The notes: generated by a model from the sequence alone, not told the origin. Shown: positions 53,904 to 63,321, numbered from the stretch's first letter. The stretch is DNA of 64,000 nt from an uncultured Tenacibaculum sp. (GCF_947504135.1 NZ_CANNGG010000002.1:186001-250000); one strand, 5' to 3'. Program-made: numbers and translations.

Positions 53904-53958
53904 AGATTTATTTTAATTCGGATAAAAATACATTTTTATTCCGTACAAAATAATAAAT

Positions 53959-54972
53959 CTACCAGTGTAAACGAGTCATAATAGGATGATGATCAGATAA
54001 TTCTAAATCGGTATACGTTTTAAAATGGTTGATAGTCGTGTTTTTATCAGCCAAAATAAAGTCGATTCGCATAGGGTAGATATAGCGAAAAGACTTACCC
54101 AGACCCATGCCAGCTTCAATAAAAGCATCTTTTTTATTTGTTGCTAGCTGCTTGTATGCCCATGAATAGGCAGTGTTGTTAAAATCTCCACAAATTATTT
54201 TTTTACCTTTCCAAGTAGCTTCGTGTTGAGTTATCAAATCAACCTGATCAACTTGTTTCACAAAACCATTTTCTAAGCGTTTAAATAAACGTTCAGAACT
54301 TTTTTCGCCAAAATTCTCTTTTTTCGGATTAAGTTTTAACGATTCTAAATGTACATTGTATACACGAACGGTGTCTTTTTTTATAACAATATCAACAAAA
54401 ATAGTGTTGTTGGCACTGCTTTTAAAATTAAGAGAACCGGAGTTAATGATAGGGTATTTTGAGTAAATCGCTAATCCGAACTTATTTGTTTTGGTTTTAG
54501 TTTTTATGTACTTGTAAGGAAGTTTTATGTCTAAAAGTTTTGAGTTGTAAAACTCTTGAAAAGCAATAACATCGGGAGTTTTGTCATTAATGAACTTGTA
54601 TATTTTTTGCTCGGTTGTAGCATCATTTTCATGTTTGTAATGATTAAACAAACGAACATTATAACTCATAATTTTTAAATCATTGTTAAGTATAACTTCT
54701 TTGTTCGTAAACTTAATTAGGGGAGTAGAAATAAACCATCCTATAATTAAAACAAGAAATGATAATAAAGCATTTTTATGAATTTTAATCAACCAATAAA
54801 CAAAAAAGCAAATATTAGTAACAACTAGTAATGGAACAGTTAAACTAAAAACTGAAAGAAAAGGAATTGTTTTAGGAGAAATATATGGAAGCGCATACGA
54901 AAGCAATAAAACAGTTGCAAAAACTGAATTAATGAAAAATAAAAATTTATGAGCTATCGAATACTTTCTCAT
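53959..54972 (-). CDS. Membrane-anchored endonuclease/exonuclease/phosphatase-family protein
   Basis: 337 residues. About three membrane helices occupy residues 10-90. The EEP catalytic domain follows with SYNVRLFN, AFQEFYN, YNVHLES, CGDFNNTAYS and LSDHHPI, all active-site landmarks of the family. The substrate could be nucleic acid or a phospholipid or phosphoinositide. The start directly abuts the upstream rhomboid stop, so it belongs to the mutL-rhomboid transcript. Confidence 0.88.
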   Translation of the reverse strand: MRKYSIAHKFLFFINSVFATVLLLSYALPYISPKTIPFLSVFSLTVPLLVVTNICFFVYWLIKIHKNALLSFLVLIIGWFISTPLIKFTNKEVILNNDLKIMSYNVRLFNHYKHENDATTEQKIYKFINDKTPDVIAFQEFYNSKLLDIKLPYKYIKTKTKTNKFGLAIYSKYPIINSGSLNFKSSANNTIFVDIVIKKDTVRVYNVHLESLKLNPKKENFGEKSSERLFKRLENGFVKQVDQVDLITQHEATWKGKKIICGDFNNTAYSWAYKQLATNKKDAFIEAGMGLGKSFRYIYPMRIDFILADKNTTINHFKTYTDLELSDHHPIMTRLHW

Positions 54973-55833
54973 TTAGTTTTTTCCTTGTTTGAATAAAAAT
55001 TCTTTTTCACTTTTACTAAGTGTATCGTAACCAGACTTGCTAATTTTATCTAAAATAGCATCAATATCTTGTTGATTTTGTGTCTTATTAGCGCTTTTTT
55101 TAGGAGTTTTATTACCCGATTTATATACTGTTTTAAGCTTTGGTTCTTTTTTAGCAAAGAATTTTTTAATCGATTCAAAAATATCTAACTCTTTATTACT
55201 AGCACTACGAACGTAGAAAAAACCAAACAAAGCACCGCCAATGTGTGCTAAGTGTCCACCCGCATTTCCGGCAGGAATTTGAATAATATCAATAGCTACC
55301 CAAATACATGCCAATACCCACAATTTTACAAAACCAATTAAAGGAAATTTTAATTCATAATTAGGCATGTAGGTAGCAATACCTATAAAAATAGCTGAGA
55401 TACCAGCAGAGGCTCCTAACAAAACACTATTATGAGCAACATTTTGTAAAGCAGGGAAAAAGTTATAGCTAGCTATAAAAATAATTCCTCCAAATATAGT
55501 TCCTAACAAGTAAAAACTAAGTAGTTGTTTGGGAGTAAAATATTGTTGAAATAAATATCCTACATAAAACAAAGCGATTAAGTTTAATAAAATGTGTAAA
55601 AAACTCGTATGTAAAAAACCATAGGTAATAAGAGTCCATGGTTTGGTGATAAAATCGTTAAAACTGGCAGGCAAAGCAAACCATTCAACAATAAAGTTAG
55701 TTTTTGATTGGAATAAAAAACCAAAGGTATTGGTGGTAAAAACCAATAAAAATACAGCAAGGTTTACATAAATAAGTTTTTCAACTACACCTGCGTGCTT
55801 AAATCTATATTTTAAGTTATCTAGTATGTTCAT
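54973..55833 (-). CDS. Rhomboid-family intramembrane serine protease (first of two)
   Basis: 286 residues. Six membrane helices, the catalytic serine motif GASAGISAIF and the histidine in GGHLAHIGGALFG. A charged C-terminal cytoplasmic tail of about 75 residues (KEPKLKT...) distinguishes it from its neighbour. It lies downstream of the shorter rhomboid, 31 bases apart. Confidence 0.9.
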   Translation of the reverse strand: MNILDNLKYRFKHAGVVEKLIYVNLAVFLLVFTTNTFGFLFQSKTNFIVEWFALPASFNDFITKPWTLITYGFLHTSFLHILLNLIALFYVGYLFQQYFTPKQLLSFYLLGTIFGGIIFIASYNFFPALQNVAHNSVLLGASAGISAIFIGIATYMPNYELKFPLIGFVKLWVLACIWVAIDIIQIPAGNAGGHLAHIGGALFGFFYVRSASNKELDIFESIKKFFAKKEPKLKTVYKSGNKTPKKSANKTQNQQDIDAILDKISKSGYDTLSKSEKEFLFKQGKN

Positions 55834-55864
55834 TACACATAGCTTCTTTTATAAATATACTAAA

Positions 55865-56590
55865 TTAATGAAATCTGAATTGATTTTTCTTCCAGTACCA
55901 TGCTATAATAAAACCGATAATAGCTCCACCAACATGGGCAAAATGCGCAATATTACCGATAGAATAACTCGTCATTCCGAAGAATAAATCACTCAAAATA
56001 ATTAACGGAATAAAGTATTTTGCTGCTATTGGAACAGGGAAGAAGATCAATGCTAGTTTAGCGTTAGGGTAAGTTAATCCGAAAGCAACTAAAACTCCGT
56101 AAACAGCACCAGAAGCACCTACAGCAGGAGTGTTGTATAAGCTGTAAAATTCACTCATTTCCTTGTTTGAAAGTGTAATCAAACTATCGTTATACCTTCC
56201 CATGTCTAAAATATTTTGTATTTCAGCAGGCGATACTCCCATCCCAATTAATTGCTCATAAATTCCATTAAACTGATAGTAATTTGCAAGTGTATAAATT
56301 AATCCAGCTCCTATTCCAGCAGAAAAATAGAAGAATATAAACTTATTTCTGCCCCACATTTGTTCTAACGGAGTACCAAACGCCCATAAACCATACATGT
56401 TAAAAAGTAAATGTGCAGGTCCGCCATGCATAAACATGTGTGTAATATATTGCCAGAAACCAAAATGCTCATTTGTAGGATAGTGCAAAGCAAACAAATT
56501 GGTTAAATCCATATTTAATAACTGCGGAGCAAAAAATAGAATCACGTTAATGATTATTAAATGCTTTATGGCTTGTGTTAATCTAGGCAT
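55865..56590 (-). CDS. Rhomboid-family intramembrane serine protease (second of two)
   Basis: 241 residues, compact form. Catalytic serine in VGASGAVYGVLVAFG, histidine in AHFAHVGGAIIGF, and the L1-loop region MFMHGGPAHLLFNMYGLW quoted in part. It has no C-terminal tail. It starts 8 bases after mutL and precedes the longer rhomboid, a tandem pair frequent in flavobacteria. Confidence 0.92.
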   Translation of the reverse strand: MPRLTQAIKHLIIINVILFFAPQLLNMDLTNLFALHYPTNEHFGFWQYITHMFMHGGPAHLLFNMYGLWAFGTPLEQMWGRNKFIFFYFSAGIGAGLIYTLANYYQFNGIYEQLIGMGVSPAEIQNILDMGRYNDSLITLSNKEMSEFYSLYNTPAVGASGAVYGVLVAFGLTYPNAKLALIFFPVPIAAKYFIPLIILSDLFFGMTSYSIGNIAHFAHVGGAIIGFIIAWYWKKNQFRFH

Positions 56591-56598
56591 ATTACTTT

Positions 56599-58452
56599 TT
56601 ATTTATTAAAAATGGCATCTATTTCATTTAAAGCTAATGTTTTAAACGTAGGTTTGCCAAATGGTGAAATGTTAGGTTCTTTACAAGAGAATAAGTTGTT
56701 TACTAAATTTTCTTGTTCTTTCATATTTAAAGAAGTACCAGTTTTTATAGCTAGTGATTTTGCAAAAGATTTTGCCATTACGTCAAAGTGACTAAAACTA
56801 CTATCAGGTACTTCGAGTTTAATATCGTCTAATAACTGTTCTAAAATAAGGGTGATTTGACTTTCACTTATAGAGGTTGGAATTCCTGCAATTACTACAC
56901 TTTCTTTGGTGAACTCATCAAACATAAAACCAGCACTCTCTAAATCAGATTTTATACTGTATATCATTTCTATATCAGATGAAGAGAAAGAAATATTTAC
57001 AGGAAACAGTAATTGTTGACTGCTTGCTTCTTTAACTGTAATATTCTCTAAAAACTCTTCATACAAAACACGTTGATGTGCTAAAGATTGATGAATTAAT
57101 ACCACGCCTGATTTTATAGAACTCAACAAGTATTTTTTTTGAATTTGGAAGGTCTTTCCTGTTTCAGTTTCTTGTTCAGACTCAAAAAGTTGCTCTTGTT
57201 GAGTAGGTTCAATAGTATCAGTATTTGTATATAAAGCTTCCCAACTTCCAGTATCTTTTTTAAAATTAGATTGATAACTGTGTGTTGTGTTACTTTTAGA
57301 AGAGCTACTTGTATTAGAAGGTTCTTTGTAGTTAGTTTCCGTTTTAAAAGGATTAAATGTAGGATCAACTGTTATTGGAGGAACTGAAGAGTTACTTTTT
57401 TTACTATAATCGTAAGGAGTATCTAAAGTAGCATCTCTATCAAAATCCAATACAGGAGCTACATTATATTGCCCCAAACTATGTTTTACAGTAGCACGTA
57501 AAATAGCATATAATGCTTTTTCGTTATCAAACTTAATTTCCGTTTTTGTAGGATGAATGTTAATGTCAATCGTATTTGGAGGTACTTCTAAATACAAGAA
57601 ATACGAAGGATGCGCTCCTCCTTCCAACAAACCTTCAAACGCATTCACAACCGCATGATTCAAATACGAACTTTTGATAAAACGGTCATTCACAAAAAAG
57701 AATTGTTCACCACGTTTTTTCTTAGCAAACTCTGGTTTAGCTACAAACCCATTAACAGTAATAATATCTGTTTGCTCATTAATAGGAACTAATTTTTCAT
57801 TCATTTTAGTTCCAAAAATAGCTACGATACGTTTACGTAAATTACTTTTCTTTAAATGATAAACTTCGTTGTTATTATGATGTAATAAAAAAGAAATGTT
57901 GGGGTGTGCTAAGGCTACACGTTGAAATTCATCAACAATATGACGAGTTTCAACAGTATCAGATTTTAAAAAGTTACGACGTGCAGGAATGTTAAAAAAT
58001 AAATTTTTAACAGCAATACTAGTTCCTTTCGCAGCTGACACCACCTCTTGAGAAGTTATTTCACTACCTTCAATTTTTATCTGTGTTCCTAATTCATCAT
58101 CTTCTTGCTTCGTTTTTAATTCAACATGCGCAATGGCTGCAATAGAAGCTAAAGCTTCTCCACGAAATCCTTTGGTATTTAGGTTGAATAAATCTTGTGC
58201 ATCTTTAATTTTCGAGGTAGCATGACGTTCAAAACTTAAACGAGCATCGGTAGCACTCATTCCTTTGCCGTCATCTATTACTTGAATTAAAGTTTTTCCA
58301 GCATCTTTTAACAATAGGGTAATAGAAGTAGCACCAGCATCTATAGAGTTTTCAATCAGTTCTTTTACTACAGAAGCGGGACGTTGAACGACTTCTCCAG
58401 CAGCTATTTGATTGGCAACATGATCAGGAAGTAACTGTATGATATCTGACAT
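56599..58452 (-). CDS. mutL: DNA mismatch repair protein MutL
   Basis: 617 residues. The N-terminal GHKL ATPase has ENSIDAGAT, DDGKGM, and GFRGEALASI. A linker of low complexity (about 345-420, rich in S, T and N) leads to the C-terminal dimerisation domain. The usual endonuclease motif DQHA(x)2E(x)4E is altered: the region reads IHQSLAHQRVLYEE, so metal-dependent nicking is doubtful. The start abuts the stop of the small membrane protein gene. Confidence 0.95.
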   Translation of the reverse strand: MSDIIQLLPDHVANQIAAGEVVQRPASVVKELIENSIDAGATSITLLLKDAGKTLIQVIDDGKGMSATDARLSFERHATSKIKDAQDLFNLNTKGFRGEALASIAAIAHVELKTKQEDDELGTQIKIEGSEITSQEVVSAAKGTSIAVKNLFFNIPARRNFLKSDTVETRHIVDEFQRVALAHPNISFLLHHNNNEVYHLKKSNLRKRIVAIFGTKMNEKLVPINEQTDIITVNGFVAKPEFAKKKRGEQFFFVNDRFIKSSYLNHAVVNAFEGLLEGGAHPSYFLYLEVPPNTIDINIHPTKTEIKFDNEKALYAILRATVKHSLGQYNVAPVLDFDRDATLDTPYDYSKKSNSSVPPITVDPTFNPFKTETNYKEPSNTSSSSKSNTTHSYQSNFKKDTGSWEALYTNTDTIEPTQQEQLFESEQETETGKTFQIQKKYLLSSIKSGVVLIHQSLAHQRVLYEEFLENITVKEASSQQLLFPVNISFSSSDIEMIYSIKSDLESAGFMFDEFTKESVVIAGIPTSISESQITLILEQLLDDIKLEVPDSSFSHFDVMAKSFAKSLAIKTGTSLNMKEQENLVNNLFSCKEPNISPFGKPTFKTLALNEIDAIFNK

Positions 58453-58734
58453 TTAGTTATTTTTAGGGAAAAAGATTGAAAGATCAAAATCGATAATGAA
58501 TAAGAAAATAAGCGTTAAAATCAATGCGATAATTACGATTGTTTTATTAAATCGGTATCCTGACCCTTTAAGATCGTCTAAAGCAGCGTTGAATTTCCCT
58601 TTTAAACTCTTCTTCTTTCCAATAGTAGTTCTATACTGATCAAACTTTTGTTTTATCTCATAAGGATTCCCTTCTCCTTGATAATAACGAGGTTTGTAAT
58701 CGAACTTTTTATTTTCTCTTTTGATAAATCCCAT
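58453..58734 (-). CDS. Small basic protein with one C-terminal membrane helix
   Basis: 93 residues, basic soluble part then a helix (about 66-86, VIIALILTLIFLFII). Homologues in flavobacteria are often labelled riboflavin synthase subunit beta, apparently by genomic proximity to ribH; nothing in this sequence resembles lumazine or riboflavin synthase. Function unknown. Its stop directly precedes the mutL start. Confidence 0.75.
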   Translation of the reverse strand: MGFIKRENKKFDYKPRYYQGEGNPYEIKQKFDQYRTTIGKKKSLKGKFNAALDDLKGSGYRFNKTIVIIALILTLIFLFIIDFDLSIFFPKNN

Positions 58735-58850
58735 AAAAATGTTGCTTCATTAATAGCTTATGTGGAACAAAAATCACACCAAATAAGTCGAAATTCAAAG
58801 TTACTGAATTATAGAGAGGTGGTCAAAAATAGTGAATAAATTAAAGTTAA

Positions 58851-58889
58851 AAAAAAGCGAGAAATCTTAAAAAGATTTCTCGCTTTTTA
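58851..58889 (-). terminator. Terminator of the ribH operon
   Basis: AAGCGAGAAATCTT (58855-58868) and AAGATTTCTCGCTT (58872-58885) form a perfect 14-bp stem with a 3-base loop, T-rich on the minus strand side. Confidence 0.9.
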
Positions 58890-58907
58890 TTCTCTTTTTT
58901 TAAGAAA

Positions 58908-59414
58908 TTAAAACCCTAATGAGTTAGATGTGCGCTCTTGGCTTTTAATAGCAGCCATTTTAATAGCAGCTACAGCGCATTCAATTCCTTTGTTTCCTAA
59001 TTTTCCACCAGAACGATCAAGTGATTGTTGCTTGGTGTTGTCAGTCAACACACAGAAAATTACAGGAACATCGTACTTTATGTTTAAATCTACAATTCCT
59101 TGTGTTACCCCTTCGCATACAAAATCGAAATGCTTTGTTTCACCTTGGATAACGTTTCCAATTGCGATAATAGCATCTAATTTTTGAGTTTCAATCATTT
59201 TTTTGCATCCGTACACCAATTCAAAACTACCAGGAACGTCCCAAGAAATAATATTTTCTTGTTCAGCACCACAATCTACTAAAGTTTCAATAGCACCTTT
59301 ATGAAGGTTTTGAGTGATTTCAGGATTCCATTCTGAAACAACAATCCCAAATCGAAAAGATTTCGCATTTGGGATTGAAGCTTTATCGTAATAAGATAAA
59401 TTTGTTGTTGCCAT
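58908..59414 (-). CDS. ribH: 6,7-dimethyl-8-ribityllumazine synthase
   Basis: 168 residues with the family landmarks VVSEWNPEIT, VPGSFELVYG, IAIGNVIQGETKHFDFVCEG (in part) and the catalytic histidine within it, then GNKGIECAVAAI. It condenses the dihydroxybutanone phosphate and ribitylaminouracil precursors, the penultimate step of riboflavin synthesis, as a capsid-like assembly. It overlaps the TPR protein gene by one base. Confidence 0.96.
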   Translation of the reverse strand: MATTNLSYYDKASIPNAKSFRFGIVVSEWNPEITQNLHKGAIETLVDCGAEQENIISWDVPGSFELVYGCKKMIETQKLDAIIAIGNVIQGETKHFDFVCEGVTQGIVDLNIKYDVPVIFCVLTDNTKQQSLDRSGGKLGNKGIECAVAAIKMAAIKSQERTSNSLGF

Positions 59415-60196
59415 TACTGAGCGTATTTTGCGCTGTTGATATATTTTTCAATATCTCTTCCTTGATCAGAATCAGCGTATTTTTCTTTAATGGTTGTGTA
59501 TAATTTTTCAGCTTTACTGTACTCTTTTAAATCCATAGCAATTTGAGCTGCTTTGAATAAGAATAAAGGAGTTGTAAATTGATTGTCTTTTTTGTTGGCT
59601 GCTTGTTGGTAGTAATCTAAAGCTTCTTTTGGTTGGTTAATGTCTGCAAAAGCATCACCAATAGCACCTAAAGCAGTAGGACCTAATAATTCGTCGTCAG
59701 ATTTAAAGCTACTTAAATAGTCAATAGCTTCTTCATACTTTTTCATTTTTAAGTAAGAAATACCAGCATAATAGTTTGCTAAGTTACCTGCATTTGTACC
59801 GCTAAATTGATCAGCAATATCAATAAAACCGTATTTACCATCACCACCTTCTAAACCTAATGTGTATAAAGAATCTGCAATAGCACCTGCAGAAGTATTT
59901 GCTTTATCGAAGAATGTACGAGGGTACGCTAATTCATTTGAAGCTTCTTGTTGTGTAGGTTCAGCAATAAATTTATTATAAGCTAAGTACACTAAAATTA
60001 AAGCTGCAATAGCTACCAATCCGTAAAATAATGGCTTGCTGTTTTTCTCAATCCATTCCTCTGATTTGTTTGCAGTTTCGTCTAAAGTATTAAATACTTC
60101 AGCGGTAGTACTTTGCGTTTCATCAAATGTTTCTTCTACTTCTTGTGTAACCTTTTCTTTCTTAGGTTTATAACCTCTTTTCTTGTATGTAGCCAT
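59414..60196 (-). CDS. Membrane-anchored TPR protein (YfgM-like)
   Basis: 260 residues. A soluble acidic/basic N terminus, one membrane helix (about 57-77, LFYGLVAIAALILVYLAY) and a periplasmic tetratricopeptide region (about 115-255). This matches the YfgM-type layout that in E. coli works with SecYEG/PpiD chaperones; in Bacteroidota the role is unproved. It is cotranscribed with ribH and is divergent from recF. Confidence 0.82.
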   Translation of the reverse strand: MATYKKRGYKPKKEKVTQEVEETFDETQSTTAEVFNTLDETANKSEEWIEKNSKPLFYGLVAIAALILVYLAYNKFIAEPTQQEASNELAYPRTFFDKANTSAGAIADSLYTLGLEGGDGKYGFIDIADQFSGTNAGNLANYYAGISYLKMKKYEEAIDYLSSFKSDDELLGPTALGAIGDAFADINQPKEALDYYQQAANKKDNQFTTPLFLFKAAQIAMDLKEYSKAEKLYTTIKEKYADSDQGRDIEKYINSAKYAQ

Positions 60197-60309
60197 AGTT
60201 GCTTAAAAAATTAGTGGCGACAAAAATAGTTTTTTTAATTGGATTTTAAAAGTCGTTTTTTCGTAAATTTTCGATAATTTGCGCTTTCTTTCAGTAATAA
60301 GGCTTATTC

Positions 60310-61389
60310 ATGTATTTGCAAAAACTATCTTTGGTAAACTTTAAGAATATTGAATCGCAAACTTTTGATTTTCAAAAGAAAATTAACTGTTTTGTAGGAA
60401 ATAACGGTATTGGAAAAACCAATGTGTTAGATGCAATTTATTACCTGTCATTTGCCAAAAGTTACTTCAATTCGATTGCTGGACAGAATATCCGACACGG
60501 TCAAGAATTTTTTATGATTGAAGGAGATTATTTGTTAAACGACCGACAAGAAAAAATTATTTGCTCCTTGAAAAGAGGTCAGAAAAAAGTATTGAAACGC
60601 AATGGAAAAACTTATGAAAAATTTTCTGAACACATAGGGCAGTTACCGCTGGTAATCATTTCTCCTGCAGATAGAGATTTAATTGTTGAAGGAAGCGAAA
60701 CGCGTCGTAAATTTATTGATGGAGTAATTTCGCAACAAGACAAACAGTATTTACAAGCTTTAATCTCGTACACAAAGATTGTAAGTCAACGAAATGCCCT
60801 GTTAAAGTATTTCGCAGCAAATAGAACATTTGATGCTCTGAATTTAAAAGTATACGATGAGCAGCTAATTGAGTATGGAACGGTTATTTATAACAAAAGA
60901 AAAGCTTTTTTAGAAGAGTTTGTGCCTATTTTTAACGATAAGCATAAAATTATTTCTGGAGCAAACGAAGAGGTAAATTTACGTTATAAAAGTCAGTTGC
61001 ACGAGGTGTCTTTAGAAGTTTTGTTGCAACAAAACTTAGAGAAAGACAAGATGCTGCAGTATACATCTGTTGGAATTCATAAGGATGATTTAAATTTTGA
61101 GATAGAGGAACATCCGATTAAAAAATTTGGTTCGCAAGGACAACAAAAATCGTATTTAATAGCATTAAAATTAGCGCAGTTTGAATTTATAAAAAAACAA
61201 TCAAACGTAACTCCAATTTTGTTATTAGATGATATTTTTGATAAGTTAGATGAAAATCGTGTTGCTCAAATTGTTGATTTAGTGAATAGTGATGAGTTTG
61301 GACAAATTTTTATCACAGATACGCATGCTGATAGAACAGAGGAAGTGATAAAAAAGAGTAATCAAGAATATCAGATTTTTAAATTATAA
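60310..61389 (+). CDS. recF: DNA replication/repair protein RecF
   Basis: 359 residues. Walker [22 protein letters not shown] (in part), the signature region [20 protein letters not shown], and Walker [13 protein letters not shown] place it as RecF, an SMC-like ATPase loading RecA at gaps. Start ATG 60310 gives the standard N terminus [17 protein letters not shown]721 gene follows 35 bases downstream. Confidence 0.95.
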   Translation: MYLQKLSLVNFKNIESQTFDFQKKINCFVGNNGIGKTNVLDAIYYLSFAKSYFNSIAGQNIRHGQEFFMIEGDYLLNDRQEKIICSLKRGQKKVLKRNGKTYEKFSEHIGQLPLVIISPADRDLIVEGSETRRKFIDGVISQQDKQYLQALISYTKIVSQRNALLKYFAANRTFDALNLKVYDEQLIEYGTVIYNKRKAFLEEFVPIFNDKHKIISGANEEVNLRYKSQLHEVSLEVLLQQNLEKDKMLQYTSVGIHKDDLNFEIEEHPIKKFGSQGQQKSYLIALKLAQFEFIKKQSNVTPILLLDDIFDKLDENRVAQIVDLVNSDEFGQIFITDTHADRTEEVIKKSNQEYQIFKL

Positions 61390-61424
61390 TAGCGTTGCTA
61401 TGAGCAAGGCACAAAGTAGAATAA

Positions 61425-61724
61425 ATGGCTAAAAGAGAAAACGATAGTTTTTCAATCAAAGATTTAATGGGGAGCTTTATTCAAGAGAATAATAAATTGA
61501 AAAAAGGATTTCAAAAAATTCACATTGACGAAGCTTGGGAAAAATTGATGGGTGCAGGAGTAGCTTCGTATACCAGTGAAGTAAAACTACAAAACGGAAC
61601 CTTAATTGTTCGTTTATCTTCTTCAGTATTGCGAGAAGAGTTAAGTTACGGAAAAGACAAGATTGTCCGTATGATTAACGAAGAAATGGGAGAAGAACTT
61701 GTTAAAAAACTGATGTTGGTTTAA
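61425..61724 (+). CDS. DUF721 (DciA-like) protein
   Basis: 99 residues, full length for the Bacteroidota form. The basic KH-like domain shows IDEAWEKLMGAGVASYTSEV and LIVRLSSSVLREEL. DciA is the ancestral loader of replicative helicase DnaB; the DUF721 members next to recF in this phylum are plausible DciA counterparts. Cotranscription with recF is likely. Confidence 0.85.
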   Translation: MAKRENDSFSIKDLMGSFIQENNKLKKGFQKIHIDEAWEKLMGAGVASYTSEVKLQNGTLIVRLSSSVLREELSYGKDKIVRMINEEMGEELVKKLMLV

Positions 61725-61860
61725 AAGAAGTTTTTTGGTTTGTTTTAAAAATGACAAAATGACCTTTTTTTAATAAAAAAATAATAGGTGGCTGTAAAAA
61801 TAACAGTCGAATGTTAAAGAAAATTAAAAGTTAATAAAAGAAGTTGTCTCGTTTTTTATT

Positions 61861-61877
61861 TTGGCTCATTATTTGCA
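61861..61877 (+). promoter_or_regulatory. Candidate sigma-54 promoter of hsp20
   Basis: TTGGCTCATTATTTGCA fits the -24/-12 element: GG and GC are separated by exactly ten bases, with TTGGC and TTTGCA at the ends. It lies 67 bases before the Hsp20 start in an otherwise gene-free 219-base gap. A GTGATTGAAATCAC palindrome (61884-61897) follows. A predicted site only. Confidence 0.45.
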
Positions 61878-61943
61878 AAATAGGTGATTGAAATCACTTA
61901 AGGTTTCATATTTGAAATAATGTTTAATTAAAATTTTGTAATT

Positions 61944-62420
61944 ATGAGCAGTTTAATTAATGTTCCTAAAAACGGAAGTTTAACAAGCACTAATTCAAAC
62001 GTAAACTTCCCTAACTTGTCTAGTTGGCTAGATGATGTGTTTAATAGAGATCTTCCAGCTGTGTTTACATCAAACTTTAATACAGGTATTACTTTACCTA
62101 AAGTAAACATTAAAGAAACAGCAGATAGTTATATTGTAGAAATGGCTGTTCCTGGTTTAAGTAAATCTGATTTTCATATAAATATTGATAATCAAATATT
62201 ATCTATTAGCACAGAAATAAAAGAAACAAATGAAGAAAAACAAGAAAACTATACTCGTAGAGAGTTTGGATATTCTTCGTTTAAAAGAACATTTACGCTA
62301 CCAGAAAGCGTGAATGATGATAAGATTAATGCTAGCTACAAGGATGGTATCTTAAACATCTTTTTACCTAAAAAAGATGAAGCAAAACAAAAACCAGCAA
62401 GAACAATTAAAATTTCATAA
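61944..62420 (+). CDS. Small heat shock protein, Hsp20/alpha-crystallin family
   Basis: 158 residues. Variable N-terminal arm, alpha-crystallin domain from about 48 (KVNIKETADSYIVEMAVPGL, in part; ending INASYKDGILNIFLPK), and the terminal I-x-I clip (TIKIS). It is an ATP-independent holdase that keeps unfolding proteins soluble under stress. A candidate sigma-54 promoter and a palindrome lie upstream. It has its own terminator. Confidence 0.95.
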   Translation: MSSLINVPKNGSLTSTNSNVNFPNLSSWLDDVFNRDLPAVFTSNFNTGITLPKVNIKETADSYIVEMAVPGLSKSDFHINIDNQILSISTEIKETNEEKQENYTRREFGYSSFKRTFTLPESVNDDKINASYKDGILNIFLPKKDEAKQKPARTIKIS

Positions 62421-62443
62421 TGTTTTTTTATCCTTAAAGGAGG

Positions 62444-62474
62444 TAAGGAGGCTGAATTAACAGCCTTCTTTATA
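62444..62474 (+). terminator. Terminator after hsp20
   Basis: GGCTG pairs with CAGCC (62451-62465) with flanking AGGA/TTCT, followed by T-rich sequence. Confidence 0.6.
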
Positions 62475-62506
62475 AATATTTTCCTATTAATTTAAAATAC
62501 AATCAT

Positions 62507-62735
62507 ATGCCTAGAAAATTTAAATCAGGAGATTGGGTGAGATTAAAAGGTAGTAATAAAACTCCAAAGATGGAAGTGCTCAAATACATCCTAAAGAAGG
62601 ATGCCTTATTAGGGGTGAATAATAATGATACTTATTTAGAGTGTTTGGTATAAAGAAGGTGAACGAAAATCAAAAATATTTCATCAAAACAATTTAGTGA
62701 AGTCACCAGAAACAGGAGGTTTATATAAGGTGTAG
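62507..62735 (+). pseudogene. YodC/DUF2158-like small protein with a one-base frameshift
   Basis: ATG 62507 opens MPRKFKSGDWVRLKGSNKTP, the start of a DUF2158-like protein, and runs to YLECLV then TAA. Removing one T near 62643-62645 continues it as CWYKEGERKSKIFHQNN to LVKSPETGGLYKV and TAG (62733-62735), giving the normal length of about 75 residues. Either a recent frameshift or a base-call error. Members are small beta-rich proteins of unknown function. Confidence 0.65.
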
Positions 62736-62785
62736 AAGTTTAATTAACCTTATTAAGTTTACGAATTGTTTAACAAAAAATAAAA

Positions 62786-63253
62786 ATGATGAGAAAGTAT
62801 ATGTTATGTATGGTCTTGGCTTTGTTAACTATTAGTTGCAATGGTCAAAAACACAGACAAAAAGAAAGTGTTGAGCGTATAGAAAAACAACCTAAAGGAA
62901 GTTGGAAAGTTGATAAAGAGTTTGATGAAAATGGAAACTTGATACGGTATGACAGTATTTATACCTGGTCACTTAACAACAATGAAACAAATCTTTCTTC
63001 TATTGACAGAGATAGTTTGTTAAAATCATTTAAATCTAAATTTTTTACAAACTTTTCAGAATTTCAAAAGCAAGGATTTGAAGATGTCTTTTCTGAAGAC
63101 TCTCTTTTTAGTAAACATTATTTTAGTAATGACTTTTTTAAAAGTAATTTTGGTAGAGAGTTTATGGAGATAGATAAAATAATAAAACAAATGGAAGATA
63201 GGCAGAAGAAGTTTTTAGAAAAATATCAGTCTGAATTTATAAACCCTAAATAA
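62786..63253 (+). CDS. Unrecognised lipoprotein
   Basis: 155 residues (or 154 from the second ATG). The lipobox ALLTISCNGQ places the lipid-modified cysteine near 18. The rest is polar and helical, with many F, K and D residues, and no recognised family. A shared terminator lies about 75 bases downstream, opposite ndk. Confidence 0.68.
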   Translation: MMRKYMLCMVLALLTISCNGQKHRQKESVERIEKQPKGSWKVDKEFDENGNLIRYDSIYTWSLNNNETNLSSIDRDSLLKSFKSKFFTNFSEFQKQGFEDVFSEDSLFSKHYFSNDFFKSNFGREFMEIDKIIKQMEDRQKKFLEKYQSEFINPK

Positions 63254-63321
63254 GCTAGTTTAAATTAGCTAAAAGGATGCATTTTGCTTAGTAAAGGGAA
63301 AATAATTAGAGAAAGATTTAT

